Source: Streptomyces sp. CA-210063
GTDB taxonomy: Bacteria; Actinomycetota; Actinomycetes; Streptomycetales; Streptomycetaceae
Length of the DNA: 64,000 nt
Reading direction: 5' to 3'
Assembly (NCBI RefSeq): GCF_024612015.1
Contig: NZ_CP102512.1
Span: 9,610,001 to 9,674,000, forward strand
Shown here: positions 34,707-43,309 of the stretch, in pieces
Position numbering within the stretch: the first letter of the stretch is position 1
How the letters are laid out: each line of letters starts with the position of its first letter
Made by a program: the position numbers and the translations under genes
The notes under the pieces: model-generated
Database searches by the model: none
Seen by the model: the letters and a program-made list of their open reading frames with translations, nothing else
What the model was told of the DNA's origin: nothing

Positions 34707-36176
34707 TCAGTAGAAGGTCGCGACGCGCGGGCGGCGGTGGCGGGGACGGCGGCGGCCGACATCGCTGCGGACCCGGCCGGGACCGGGATCGGCAAGGCCC
34801 GCCCGGTACAGGCCGTAGGCGATCCGGCGTCGGGCGGCCGCCTCCAACTCGTCCCGGAGAGCACCGTCACGCAGTACCGCCTCGGGGCCGAGCAGCCCCT
34901 CGACGACGGCCAGCGCACCGGCGATGTCCCCGTGGTCCAGGCGTTCGCGCACGCCGGACAGACAGTCCGGGCGGCGGTGTGCCTCGTCGATCGCCTGCAG
35001 GCAGGGGAGGGGAGTACCGGTCAGCTCGACCAGCAGTTCCTCCCGCCGGATCTCGGCCGGGTCATGGTCCAGCGGGACCAGTACCCCGTCGACCAGGCCG
35101 ATCCGGTGCCGCTCTCCCCGGCACTCCACGATCCGCGGTCGCCCCGCCCGGTCCGGAGCCCCGGACGGACCCGACGGCACATGACCCGGTACCAGCGCCG
35201 ACGCGACCAGCGGGTGCAGCCGCTCGACGTCGATCGCGCCGGCACGGATCAGCTCCAGATCGGGCAGCACCCAGGTCGCGGCGTCGGGCAGGACGGGCAG
35301 CGAGGCGCCGACGCCGTCGTCGCCGGATGCGACGGCGATCCGCAGGGCGGGCGGCTCGTTGCCGTTGCCGTTGAGGCTGCGGCCGTCGGCGTCCGCGCCC
35401 GGCCCCGATCCCACGTCCAGCATCAGTCGGCGCCGGGCCCCGCAGCGCACGAGGACGGTACCGGTGGATCGCCCCTCCGCACGCAGCACGACCGCCGCCT
35501 CGTCCGCCCACCGCTCGACGGCACAGCCGCGCTCCGCGGCCAACGTCCCCCACACGTCCGTCCCCGGCACATCGGAGTCCACCAGCGAGGGACCCGGTGG
35601 AGACGGGCCGTCGGCGGCCGACGCATCCGCTCCGGCCCGAACCCGCAACTCACCAGCTCTGCGCGCGTCCCACAGATGGCGATGCAGATCGAGTCGGTAC
35701 CGACGGCTGGGGCGCGGATGCGGATGACCGCGGGCGGCGGCCTCGGACCGGGACCCGTCCCACAACGCGAGGCCGATCCGCTGACCGGCGTCCGCCCAGG
35801 CGGGCGGAGTCCGGGCCACGAGGTGCACGGGATACGGTCCGGCACGCCCCGCCACGTCGTAACGGGCCAGCGAGAGGGTCAGGCCCGGGCGCAACAGCCC
35901 GTCGGGCGCGATCCTCGGCATGTGCCAGCGCAACAGGTCCGGGGCCAAATACCTGAGATCGGCCCGGACCTGGGCCGCGAGCTCGTGGCCATGACCGTGT
36001 GCCACGGAACGCATATCGAGGTCGATGTCGATACCTGCGGCGGCACACGCCCCGGCCCAGTCGCCGACAGCACGGCGGACGGTCGCAGTCTCGATCATGG
36101 AGGGTGGCACGGCGAACTCGCGCACGCGCGACCAGAAGGAAAGCCGGGAATCCCCGTTCGCGATATGAGTGAGCAT
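34707..36176 (-). CDS. uncharacterised protein linked to the MoxR/vWA pair
   Basis: 489 residues from ATG 36176, nine bases after AAGG; GTG 36182 is an alternative start. No known domain was recognised. It is Arg/Asp/Gly-rich, contains two His/Gly stretches (VAHGHGHELAAQV, RGHPHPRPSRRYR), a Gly/Asn-rich loop (SGPGADADGRSLNGNGNEPP) and a C-terminal part with LEAAARRRIAYGLYRAGL. It precedes the MoxR gene by 93 bp in the same direction, and is probably the third member of the unit, a substrate or adaptor of the ATPase. A small GTGAG/CTCAC inverted repeat (36169-36186) overlaps the start. Confidence 0.6.
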   Translation of the reverse strand: MLTHIANGDSRLSFWSRVREFAVPPSMIETATVRRAVGDWAGACAAAGIDIDLDMRSVAHGHGHELAAQVRADLRYLAPDLLRWHMPRIAPDGLLRPGLTLSLARYDVAGRAGPYPVHLVARTPPAWADAGQRIGLALWDGSRSEAAARGHPHPRPSRRYRLDLHRHLWDARRAGELRVRAGADASAADGPSPPGPSLVDSDVPGTDVWGTLAAERGCAVERWADEAAVVLRAEGRSTGTVLVRCGARRRLMLDVGSGPGADADGRSLNGNGNEPPALRIAVASGDDGVGASLPVLPDAATWVLPDLELIRAGAIDVERLHPLVASALVPGHVPSGPSGAPDRAGRPRIVECRGERHRIGLVDGVLVPLDHDPAEIRREELLVELTGTPLPCLQAIDEAHRRPDCLSGVRERLDHGDIAGALAVVEGLLGPEAVLRDGALRDELEAAARRRIAYGLYRAGLADPGPGRVRSDVGRRRPRHRRPRVATFY

Positions 36177-36392
36177 CAGCACTCACCTTGCGCGGACGGG
36201 ACCCCCATTCTGCCAATGGAGTGAGTCATCATCGCGGCGAGCATAACGCCACCCGCGCCGATCCTGCACATGTTTTCGACGGGAGCGAGCACAACCCGGG
36301 CCGCCAGGGACGGGAACACTCCACCTGGTGCGCGTGCGCACCCGCTGACACCCTGGACGGGCCGACCGCATTCGCCCCCCCAGGAGGCCGTC

Positions 36393-37178
36393 ATGACCCA
36401 ACCCTCCGTCCTCGCGGCCCTGGTGTCCGGGATGCGCAGTGGCGCGATCGAGGTCGTGGACCTCACCTCGCCCCTGTCGTCGTCGACGCCGGTGATCCAG
36501 CTGCCGCCCGGGTTCGGCCAGACCCAGGTGTTCGAACTGGAGGAGATCAGCCGGTACGACGACCGGGGCCCGGCCTGGTACTGGAACAACTTCCGCAGCG
36601 GTGAGCACACCGGCACCCACTTCGACGCCCCCGTCCACTGGGTCACCGGAAAGGACCTCGACGACGTGGCGTCCGTACCGGCACGTCGGCTGATCGCACC
36701 CGCGGCCGTACTGGACTTCACAGCCCAAGCCGCCAAGGACCCCGACTTCCTCGTCGAGGTCGACCACATCAAGGCGTGGGAAACCGACAACGGGCCGCTG
36801 CCCGACGGCGGTTGGCTGCTGCTGCGCACCGGGTGGGACGCCCGCGGCCACTCCCAGGAGACGTTCCTCAACTCCGACGAGAACGGCCCGCACACTCCCG
36901 GCCTGTCATCGGACTGCGCCCGCTGGGTGGCGGACGAGACACCGGTGATCGGCCTCGGCGTGGAGACGGTCGGCACCGACGCCGGACGCGCGCACTCCTT
37001 CGACCCGGCCTTCCCGTGCCACTCGTACTTCCTCGGCAACGACAAGTACGGGCTCACGCAGCTGCGCAACCTGGCCGCACTCCCCCCGACCGGCGCCGTC
37101 GTCATCGCGGGACCGCTGCCCATCGTCGCCGGATCCGGGGCTCCCGCGCGGGTCCTCGCCCTGGTGGAGCGCGCATGA
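36393..37178 (+). CDS. cyclase-family metal hydrolase (isatin hydrolase / kynurenine formamidase type)
   Basis: 261 residues from ATG 36393 with AGGAGG upstream. The metal-binding motif HTGTHFDAPVHW fits the HxGTHxDxPxH pattern of the cyclase superfamily; GLGVETVGTDAG and PCHSYFLGND are further family landmarks. Members hydrolyse cyclic amides or formyl-kynurenine. The next gene starts in its stop (ATGA), so the two should act in one pathway. A ring-opening hydrolase plus a TPP decarboxylase would suit isatin or a related alpha-keto amide, as an inference. Confidence 0.85.
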   Translation: MTQPSVLAALVSGMRSGAIEVVDLTSPLSSSTPVIQLPPGFGQTQVFELEEISRYDDRGPAWYWNNFRSGEHTGTHFDAPVHWVTGKDLDDVASVPARRLIAPAAVLDFTAQAAKDPDFLVEVDHIKAWETDNGPLPDGGWLLLRTGWDARGHSQETFLNSDENGPHTPGLSSDCARWVADETPVIGLGVETVGTDAGRAHSFDPAFPCHSYFLGNDKYGLTQLRNLAALPPTGAVVIAGPLPIVAGSGAPARVLALVERA

Positions 37179-38836
37179 AGGTCGCCGAAGCGGTAGGCAG
37201 GGCACTGTACGCATCCGGCATCGACCACGTCTTCGGGGTGGTCGGCTCCGGCAACTTCCACTTCACCAACGCCCTCGTGGCCGCCGGCGCCCGATTCGTC
37301 GCCGCCCGTCACGAAGGCGGCGCCGCGACCATGGCCGACGCCTACGCCCGCACCAGCGGGACCGTCGCCGCGCTCAGCGTCCACCAGGGCCCCGGCCTGA
37401 CCAACGCCGTCACCGGCATCACCGAGGCCGCGAAGAGCCGCACACCCCTGCTCGTACTGGCCGCCGAGGTGACCCAGCCGCACTCCAACTTCCACATCGA
37501 CCAAGAGGCGTTGGCGCGGGCGGTGGGTGCGGTCACGGCACGCGTGACGTCGGCGGAGACGGCGGTCGCGCAGGCCTGCGAGGCCGTACGACGCGCTCTT
37601 CACGAACGCCGGACGATCCTCCTCAACCTGCCCTTGGACGTACAGGCCTCTGAGGTACCGCACGCCGCCCTGCCCGCCTCCCTCACTCCGCCACCCGCAC
37701 GAGAGGCGATGTCGCCGGATGCGGACCAAGTAGCGGCGCTGGCACGGGAGTTGGAGAAATCACGGCGCTCCGTCTTCGTGGCCGGCCGAGGTGCCCGCAC
37801 GCCCGGCGCCCGGGAGGCCCTCACCGCGCTCGCCGACCGTCACGGCGCCCTCCTCGCCACCTCGGCTGTCGCCCACGGCCTCTTCCACGGCAACCCCTGG
37901 TCCCTGAACATCTCCGGCGGCTTCGCCTCCCCCCTGACCACCGAACTGATCCAGGGCGCCGACCTGATCATCGGCTGGGGCTGCGCCCTGAACATGTGGA
38001 CGATGCGCCACGGCAGCCTGATCGGCCCCGACGCCACCGTCGTACAGGTGGACGACGACCCGTCCGCGCTCGGCGCCCACCGCCCCGTCCACCTGGGCGT
38101 CACCGGAGACGTGGAACTCACGGCACGCCGGGCACTCGCGGTGGGCGACAGCGGTGGTGACATCCCCATCCACCGGCAGGGCTACCGGACCGCCGACACC
38201 GAAGCCGCCATTGCCGCCCGCGTACGGTGGCGGGACGTGCCGTACGAGGACGAGAGCGACCGGGAGCGGATCGACCCGCGCACCCTGAGCATCGCGCTCG
38301 ACGACCTCCTGCCCGCCGCGCGTGTGATCGGCGTGGACTCGGGCAACTTCATGGGCCACCCCAGCGCGTACCTGTCCGTGCCGGACCACCAGGGCTTCTG
38401 CTTCACCCAGGCCTTCCAGTCGATCGGCCTCGGCCTCGCCACCACCGTCGGCGCGGCACTCGCGCAGCCCGACCGGCTGCCGGTGGCCGCCCTGGGCGAC
38501 GGCGGAGCCCTGATGAGCGCCGTCGAACTCGACACCGTACGACGGCTCGGCCTGCCCATGGTGGTCGTCGTCTACAACGACGAGGCCTACGGAGCAGAGG
38601 TCCACCACTTCGGCCCGGACGGGCACCCCCTCGACACGGTCGTGTTCCCGCCGACCGACATCGCGGCCCTCGCCCGCGGCTACGGCTTCGAGGCGGTCAC
38701 GGTACGCACCGCGGCCGACCTCGAGCCCGTCGAGGACTGGCTCGCCGGACCGCGTTCCGCGCCGCTGCTGATCGACGCGAAGGTGACCCGCGACCACGGG
38801 TCCTGGTGGCTGGAAGAGGCGTTCCGAGGGCACTGA
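37175..38836 (+). CDS. thiamine-pyrophosphate-dependent decarboxylase/acetolactate-synthase-like enzyme
   Basis: 553 residues from ATG 37175. N-terminal PYR domain with the cofactor-activating glutamate in RHEGGAATMADAYAR, central Rossmann domain (SVFVAGRGARTPGAREALTA), and C-terminal PP domain with the GDG...N TPP motif (LGDGGALMSAVELDT ... VVYNDEAYG). True acetolactate synthases are similar in length, but the pairing with a cyclase hydrolase and the absence of ilv genes favour an alpha-keto-acid decarboxylase or lyase of a catabolic pathway. Confidence 0.88.
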   Translation: MKVAEAVGRALYASGIDHVFGVVGSGNFHFTNALVAAGARFVAARHEGGAATMADAYARTSGTVAALSVHQGPGLTNAVTGITEAAKSRTPLLVLAAEVTQPHSNFHIDQEALARAVGAVTARVTSAETAVAQACEAVRRALHERRTILLNLPLDVQASEVPHAALPASLTPPPAREAMSPDADQVAALARELEKSRRSVFVAGRGARTPGAREALTALADRHGALLATSAVAHGLFHGNPWSLNISGGFASPLTTELIQGADLIIGWGCALNMWTMRHGSLIGPDATVVQVDDDPSALGAHRPVHLGVTGDVELTARRALAVGDSGGDIPIHRQGYRTADTEAAIAARVRWRDVPYEDESDRERIDPRTLSIALDDLLPAARVIGVDSGNFMGHPSAYLSVPDHQGFCFTQAFQSIGLGLATTVGAALAQPDRLPVAALGDGGALMSAVELDTVRRLGLPMVVVVYNDEAYGAEVHHFGPDGHPLDTVVFPPTDIAALARGYGFEAVTVRTAADLEPVEDWLAGPRSAPLLIDAKVTRDHGSWWLEEAFRGH

Positions 38837-38953
38837 AGGCGGTCCCAGGGCGGAGCCGGCGCTCAAGTGGTGACGGTCGCGGCAAAAGCGTAGCGTCGGA
38901 CAGTGGACGCCGTGGACGGAACCGTTCACCGAGTTCTGCCTTTGCGATACGCC

Positions 38954-40510
38954 ATGAGCAACCCGCAGCCGACTTCCCCCGCGCAGACCACCACTCGGGA
39001 ATCAGGTGGTGGTGGGAGTGCGATGGCGCTCTTCGTCATCGCCTCGTGTCAGCTGATGGTGGTCCTGGACATCACCATCGTGAACATCGCGTTGCCGGAC
39101 ATCCAGCGCTCGCTGGACTTCTCGACGACGAGCCTGGCCTGGGTGGTCAACGCGTACACGCTGACCTTCGGCGGTCTGCTGCTGTTGGGTGGCCGGGCCG
39201 GTGACATCCTCGGCCGGCGGCGGGTGTTCATCTTCGGGGTGCTGCTCTTCGTGGCGGCCTCGCTCCTCGGTGGTCTCGCCCAGAACGCCGGCCAACTCCT
39301 CGCCGCCCGCGCCCTCCAGGGTGTCGGCGGCGCCATCGCGTCCCCGACGTCCCTCGCGCTGATCAGTACGACGTTCCGTGAAGGACCGGAGCGCAACCGG
39401 GCGTTCGGGGTCTTCGCGGCGGTCTCGGCGGGCGGCGGCGCGATCGGGCTGCTCGCGGGCGGCATCCTCGTGGAGTGGCTGAACTGGCGGTGGGTGCTGT
39501 TCGTCAACGTGCCGATCGGGCTGCTCATCGTGCTGGCCACACCCCGCTGGATCAAGGAGTCCGAACGCCACCCGGGCCATTTCGACATCACCGGCGCACT
39601 GACCTCCACCGTGGGCATGGTGCTCCTGGTGTACGGGTTCATCCGGGCCGCGCAGGAAGGGTGGCGGGACGGGCTGACGCTGGCCTCGTTCGCCGGGGCC
39701 GTCGTCGTTCTCGCACTGTTCGTCCTGGTCGAGCGGCGTTCGAAGCAGCCGATCACACCGCTGCACATGTTCCGTGACCGGAACCGGGCGGGCACCTACG
39801 GGATCATGCTGTGCCTCGCCGCCGCGATCTTCGGCATGTTCTTCTTCCTGACGCTCTTCGTGCAGAACGTGCTGGACTTCAGCCCGTTGCAGGCCGGGCT
39901 CGCCTTCCTCCCGGTCAGCGCCGTCATCGCGGTCGGGGCCGGGCTGGCCTCGAAGTTCCTGCCCGCGTACGGCCCGAAGCCGTTCATGGTGGTGGGCGCG
40001 ATCCTGGCCGCGGCGGGCCTCGCCTGGCTGACCCTGACCGACGTCCACTCCACCTACGCCGGCAGCGTCCTCGGCCCGATGCTCGTCTTCAGCCTCGGCA
40101 TGGGTATGGAGTTCGTCTCGCTGACCCTGATGGCGCTCTCCAACGTCGCCACCCAGGAGACCGGCGCCGCCTCCGGCCTCCTCAACGCCACCCAGCAGGT
40201 CGGGGGTTCACTCGGCCTCTCCATCCTCGTCACGATGTTCGGCACGGCCAGTACCAACGAGGCGGAGAAGCAGGTCCCGGACTTCCTGTCCGAGGCGACC
40301 CCGGCCGAGCGTCTGCAGTTCGAACGGACCGGGCAGCTTCCACCGCCCTGGTCCGACGAGGTGCTCACCGCCGGGGTCTCGGCCGCCTTCGTCATGGCCG
40401 CGATCTTCACGGTCGTCGCCGCGCTGATCGCCGTACTGGCCATCCAGGTCCGCCCGTCCGACCTGGAGCGGCTGAAGGGCGGGATGGCGTCCGGCGCGCC
40501 GCCTGGCTGA
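38954..40510 (+). CDS. MFS drug-resistance transporter, DHA2 (14-helix) type
   Basis: 518 residues from ATG 38954; no strong ribosome-binding site is seen and the frame is open to 38903. The N-terminus LMVVLDITIVNIALPDIQ is the motif C/D1 region of DHA2 transporters such as EmrB/QacA, followed by GGRAGDILGRRRVF (motif A) and GAIASPTSLALIS. It probably exports drugs or hydrophobic metabolites with proton exchange. It lies 117 bp after the TPP-enzyme gene and may be transcribed with it. Confidence 0.9.
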   Translation: MSNPQPTSPAQTTTRESGGGGSAMALFVIASCQLMVVLDITIVNIALPDIQRSLDFSTTSLAWVVNAYTLTFGGLLLLGGRAGDILGRRRVFIFGVLLFVAASLLGGLAQNAGQLLAARALQGVGGAIASPTSLALISTTFREGPERNRAFGVFAAVSAGGGAIGLLAGGILVEWLNWRWVLFVNVPIGLLIVLATPRWIKESERHPGHFDITGALTSTVGMVLLVYGFIRAAQEGWRDGLTLASFAGAVVVLALFVLVERRSKQPITPLHMFRDRNRAGTYGIMLCLAAAIFGMFFFLTLFVQNVLDFSPLQAGLAFLPVSAVIAVGAGLASKFLPAYGPKPFMVVGAILAAAGLAWLTLTDVHSTYAGSVLGPMLVFSLGMGMEFVSLTLMALSNVATQETGAASGLLNATQQVGGSLGLSILVTMFGTASTNEAEKQVPDFLSEATPAERLQFERTGQLPPPWSDEVLTAGVSAAFVMAAIFTVVAALIAVLAIQVRPSDLERLKGGMASGAPPG

Positions 40511-40578
40511 GGGCGCGAACCGATCGTCGCCGGGCCCCGATAGTCCATCCATGTGAATAAGAATCATGAGCATGAATA

Positions 40579-40631
40579 TTGACGTGCTCAGGGCAACTCC
40601 CTAGCGTCGTTTCGGATGGAAAGCGCTTTCC
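40579..40631 (+). promoter_or_regulatory. promoter and LacI-type operator of the beta-helix gene
   Basis: TTGACG (40579-40584) and TAGCGT (40602-40607) are 17 bp apart, a good housekeeping promoter. Just downstream of the expected start lies GGAAAGCGCTTTCC (40618-40631), a perfect 14-bp palindrome of the type bound by LacI/GalR-family sugar repressors (central CG, AAAGCGCTTT core). The gene starts at 40668. Confidence 0.7.
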
Positions 40632-40667
40632 CGCCAATCTGGCGAGCCGAAACCCGGGAGACGACCG

Positions 40668-41861
40668 ATGCGTCCGAAATCCTTCACCGCGTACGCGGGC
40701 CTCATGAGCCTCCTGGTCGGCGGACTGGTCGCCCTCTCCAGTCCCTCGGCGCACGCCGCCACCAGCCTGTACGTGGCGACCAACGGCAACGACGGCAACG
40801 CCGGGACACTCTCGGCACCCTTACGGACCATCCAGCGCGCCGTGGACCTGGCGCAGGCCGGTGACACGATCCTGATCCGGGGCGGGACCTACGCGCCGAC
40901 CACGAACATCCAGCTGCTCAAGAGCGGTACGGCGAGCCAACCGATCAGGATGGGCAACTACAGCGGAGAGCGGGTCGTCATCGACGGCGAGGGGATGCCG
41001 TACACGCCCGGAGCGGTGGGCTCCAGCATTCCGCGGGCCCAACGAGGCGCGATCCACATCGAGGGAGAGTACTGGCGGCTGAGCGGTCTGGAGATCGTGA
41101 ACGGGCCGTACGGGATCTTCGGTGTGGACACCAGCGGCAATGTCTTCGAGCGGCTGATCACCCGGGACAACTACGAGTCCGGTGTGCACCTCCAGGGCGC
41201 GTCGAGCTCCAACCAGTTCATCAATCTGGACAGTTACGGCAACCGCGACCCGCGCAAGAACGGTGAGAGCGCCGACGGTCTGGCGATCAAGGAAGGCTCG
41301 GGGACGGGCAACGTGGTGCGGGGCGCCCGGCTGTGGAACAACTCCGACGACGGGCTGGACTTCTGGGAGTTCCTCTCGCCGGTGACGGTCGAGGCAAGCG
41401 CCGGGTACGGGAACGGCTACAACCGCTGGAGTCTGCCGAACTTCACGGGTGACGGCAACGGCTTCAAGCTCGGCGGCGGTGGTGAGGAGGACCTGCCCGC
41501 GGCGCATGTGGTGCGCAACAGCATGGCGTGGGACAACTCGGCCGGCGGGTTCATCGACAACGCCAACCCGGGCGCACTGGTGGCCGAGCGCTGCACGGCG
41601 TGGCGCAACAAGGGCACCGGATTCGACTTCGCCGACGCCGACGGCACACTGACGAAGAACCTGGCGGTGGCCAACGGGACGAATGTCTCGCTGGGCTCGA
41701 ACTCCGGTGGCAGCGGCAACTCCTGGAACCTCGGCGGCACCTGGTCCTTCGTGAGCACCGACGCGGCCACGATCACCGGGGCCAGGGCGGCCGACGGCTC
41801 CCTCCCGGCCTCGCACTTCCTGCGCCCCGCGAACGGCGCGGACGTCGGGGCGCGGCTCTGA
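40668..41861 (+). CDS. secreted right-handed beta-helix protein, probable family 9 pectate lyase
   Basis: 397 residues with a signal peptide ending SAHA-ATS near residue 31. The mature protein starts YVATNGNDGNAGTLSAPLRT (DUF1565-type), then shows repeated beta-helix strands with Asn ladders (GNVFERLITRDNYESGVHLQ, NSMAWDNSAGGFIDNANPGA). This architecture is typical of PL9 pectate lyases (PelL/PelX), which cleave polygalacturonate outside the cell. The LacI-type operator is consistent with sugar induction. Substrate is inferred. Confidence 0.82.
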   Translation: MRPKSFTAYAGLMSLLVGGLVALSSPSAHAATSLYVATNGNDGNAGTLSAPLRTIQRAVDLAQAGDTILIRGGTYAPTTNIQLLKSGTASQPIRMGNYSGERVVIDGEGMPYTPGAVGSSIPRAQRGAIHIEGEYWRLSGLEIVNGPYGIFGVDTSGNVFERLITRDNYESGVHLQGASSSNQFINLDSYGNRDPRKNGESADGLAIKEGSGTGNVVRGARLWNNSDDGLDFWEFLSPVTVEASAGYGNGYNRWSLPNFTGDGNGFKLGGGGEEDLPAAHVVRNSMAWDNSAGGFIDNANPGALVAERCTAWRNKGTGFDFADADGTLTKNLAVANGTNVSLGSNSGGSGNSWNLGGTWSFVSTDAATITGARAADGSLPASHFLRPANGADVGARL

Positions 41862-41889
41862 CGAAAGGCCCTTGCCCGGTGTTCCTCGT

Positions 41890-41916
41890 GCGCCGCCCGG
41901 CCGGACCGGGCGGCGC
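41890..41916. terminator. strong bidirectional terminator
   Basis: GCGCCGCCCGG (41890-41900) pairs perfectly with CCGGGCGGCGC (41906-41916) around CCGGA. It sits between two converging genes (stops at 41861 plus and 41917 minus) and suits both. Confidence 0.8.
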
Positions 41917-42501
41917 TCATTTCTCCGTTCCCGGTGCCCCGGTACGCAGGCCGTCCATGACGAGGTCGAGGAGGCGGGTGGCGCGCGGCTGCCAGTCCTG
42001 CTGGGGGTCGATCTGCCAGAGGCCGGCGATGGCGAGGAAGAAGTCCTCGTGGGTGACTCCGGGGCGGATGGTTCCGGCCTTCTCGCCCGCGCGGAGCAGC
42101 AGTTCGGCGGCCTCGCTCACCGGGGCGTGCCCCGGCCTGTCCGGGGCGCTCAGGCCGCTGATGGCCTGGCGGATCGCGTCCGCGAGGCCCGCCTTGGCCA
42201 TGGCGAACAGGGCGAGGCGGTCCATCCACTCGCGGAGCGCCCGGTCCGGCTCACGGGTCGCGAGCAGTTCCGCGGCGGCGTCGGCGACCTGCCGTATCTC
42301 GAACCGGTAGACCTCCAGGACGAGCGCCTCCCGGTTCGGGAAGTGGCGGTAGAACGTGCCCTGCCCGACACACGCCTTCCTGGCGATTCTGCTCAGCGGC
42401 GCGTCCGCGGAGCGCGTCAACTCGGTCAGGGCGACTGCCAGGATGCGCTCGCGGTTCCGCTGCGCGTCCGAGCGCAGAGGGGAGTCCTTCTTCTGCCGCA
42501 C
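41917..42501 (-). CDS. TetR-family repressor, probable regulator of the molybdenum hydroxylase operon
   Basis: 194 residues from GTG 42501 with GAGGAGG upstream. N-terminal helix-turn-helix (LSRIARKACVGQGTFYRHFP) is diagnostic; the C-terminal ligand domain is of the SBP56/YbiH-like type seen with many aldehyde or xanthine dehydrogenase operons. It is divergent from the hydroxylase operon, and two near-identical palindromes lie between the genes, so it very likely represses both itself and that operon until a small substrate binds. Confidence 0.88.
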   Translation of the reverse strand: MRQKKDSPLRSDAQRNRERILAVALTELTRSADAPLSRIARKACVGQGTFYRHFPNREALVLEVYRFEIRQVADAAAELLATREPDRALREWMDRLALFAMAKAGLADAIRQAISGLSAPDRPGHAPVSEAAELLLRAGEKAGTIRPGVTHEDFFLAIAGLWQIDPQQDWQPRATRLLDLVMDGLRTGAPGTEK

Positions 42502-42545
42502 GCGTCCTCCTCACGGGTTCATGGCCGAAACCCGTCCTTGTTAAC

Positions 42546-42588
42546 CGGACAACTGTCCGTTACGTTTTTCCGGAGAGGACAGCTGTCC
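42546..42588. promoter_or_regulatory. two palindromic operators between the TetR gene and the hydroxylase operon
   Basis: CGGACA-AC-TGTCCG (42546-42559) and GGACAGCTGTCC (42577-42588) share the half-site GGACA spaced by two bases. Their centres are 30 bp apart, close to three helical turns, so two repressor dimers could bind the same face. They lie 45-90 bp before the TetR start and about 155-200 bp before the hydroxylase operon. Confidence 0.75.
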
Positions 42589-42676
42589 GGTTGGTTCATC
42601 GTAGCGTCGGTGTGGCCGGCGCCAGTACCCCGGCTGCCCCGCATCCCTGACTCGACCGCCTGCCGGAGCGCGTACC

Positions 42677-42716
42677 TTTTTCCCTGTTTTCCCTGTTCTT
42701 CCTGTTTTCCCTGTGT
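42677..42716 (+). repeat. pyrimidine-rich tandem repeat in the hydroxylase-operon leader
   Basis: About four head-to-tail 9-bp copies of TTTTCCCTG-like units (one with TTCTTCCTG), 26 bp before the small-subunit gene. The run is strikingly T-rich and nearly without purines in its strand, unlike the rest of the window. Confidence 0.85.
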
Positions 42717-42742
42717 CCCGGATACGCGAAAGAAGGCTGATC

Positions 42743-43309
42743 ATGTCCCCAGCCACCTCCTCGACGTACAGCGCCATCACCCTGAACATCAACGGCGAGA
42801 AGCACACGCTCTCCGTCGACCACCGCACCACCCTGCTCGACGCGCTGCGCGAGCGACTCGATCTGACCGGCACCAAGAAGGGCTGCGACCAGGGACAGTG
42901 CGGCGCCTGCACCGTCCTCGTCGACGGACGCCGCAACGTGTCCTGTCTGCAGTTGGCGGTGGCGGCCGAGGGACGTGAGATCACCACCATCGAAGGTGTC
43001 GCCGAGGGCGAGCGACTCCACCCGGTGCAGCAGGCGTTCCTCGATCTGGACGGCTACCAGTGCGGCTACTGCACACCGGGCCAGATCTGTTCGGCCATCG
43101 CGGTCATCGAGGAGCACGCGGCGGGCTGGCCCAGCGCCGTCACCGACGACGTCCGCCCCGAGGCGACGCCGCCACCCCTGAGCGCCGAGGAGATCCGGGA
43201 GCGGATGAGCGGCAACCTGTGCCGCTGCGGCGCCTACGTGTCGATCGTCGAGGCCGTCGCCCGCGCCGCCGCCGACACCACGGCGAAGTCCAAGGAGGCC
43301 GTGGCATGA
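42743..43309 (+). CDS. molybdenum hydroxylase, [2Fe-2S] small subunit
   Basis: 188 residues from ATG 42743 (GAAGG upstream). Plant-type ferredoxin cluster CDQGQCGACTVLV and the second cluster formed by CGYCTPGQI and GNLCRCGAY. It passes electrons from the molybdenum centre to the FAD subunit. Close to PaoA/YagT in type but without a Tat signal, so the enzyme is probably cytoplasmic. First gene of a four-gene operon (overlaps of 4, 4 and 8 bp). Confidence 0.93.
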   Translation: MSPATSSTYSAITLNINGEKHTLSVDHRTTLLDALRERLDLTGTKKGCDQGQCGACTVLVDGRRNVSCLQLAVAAEGREITTIEGVAEGERLHPVQQAFLDLDGYQCGYCTPGQICSAIAVIEEHAAGWPSAVTDDVRPEATPPPLSAEEIRERMSGNLCRCGAYVSIVEAVARAAADTTAKSKEAVA

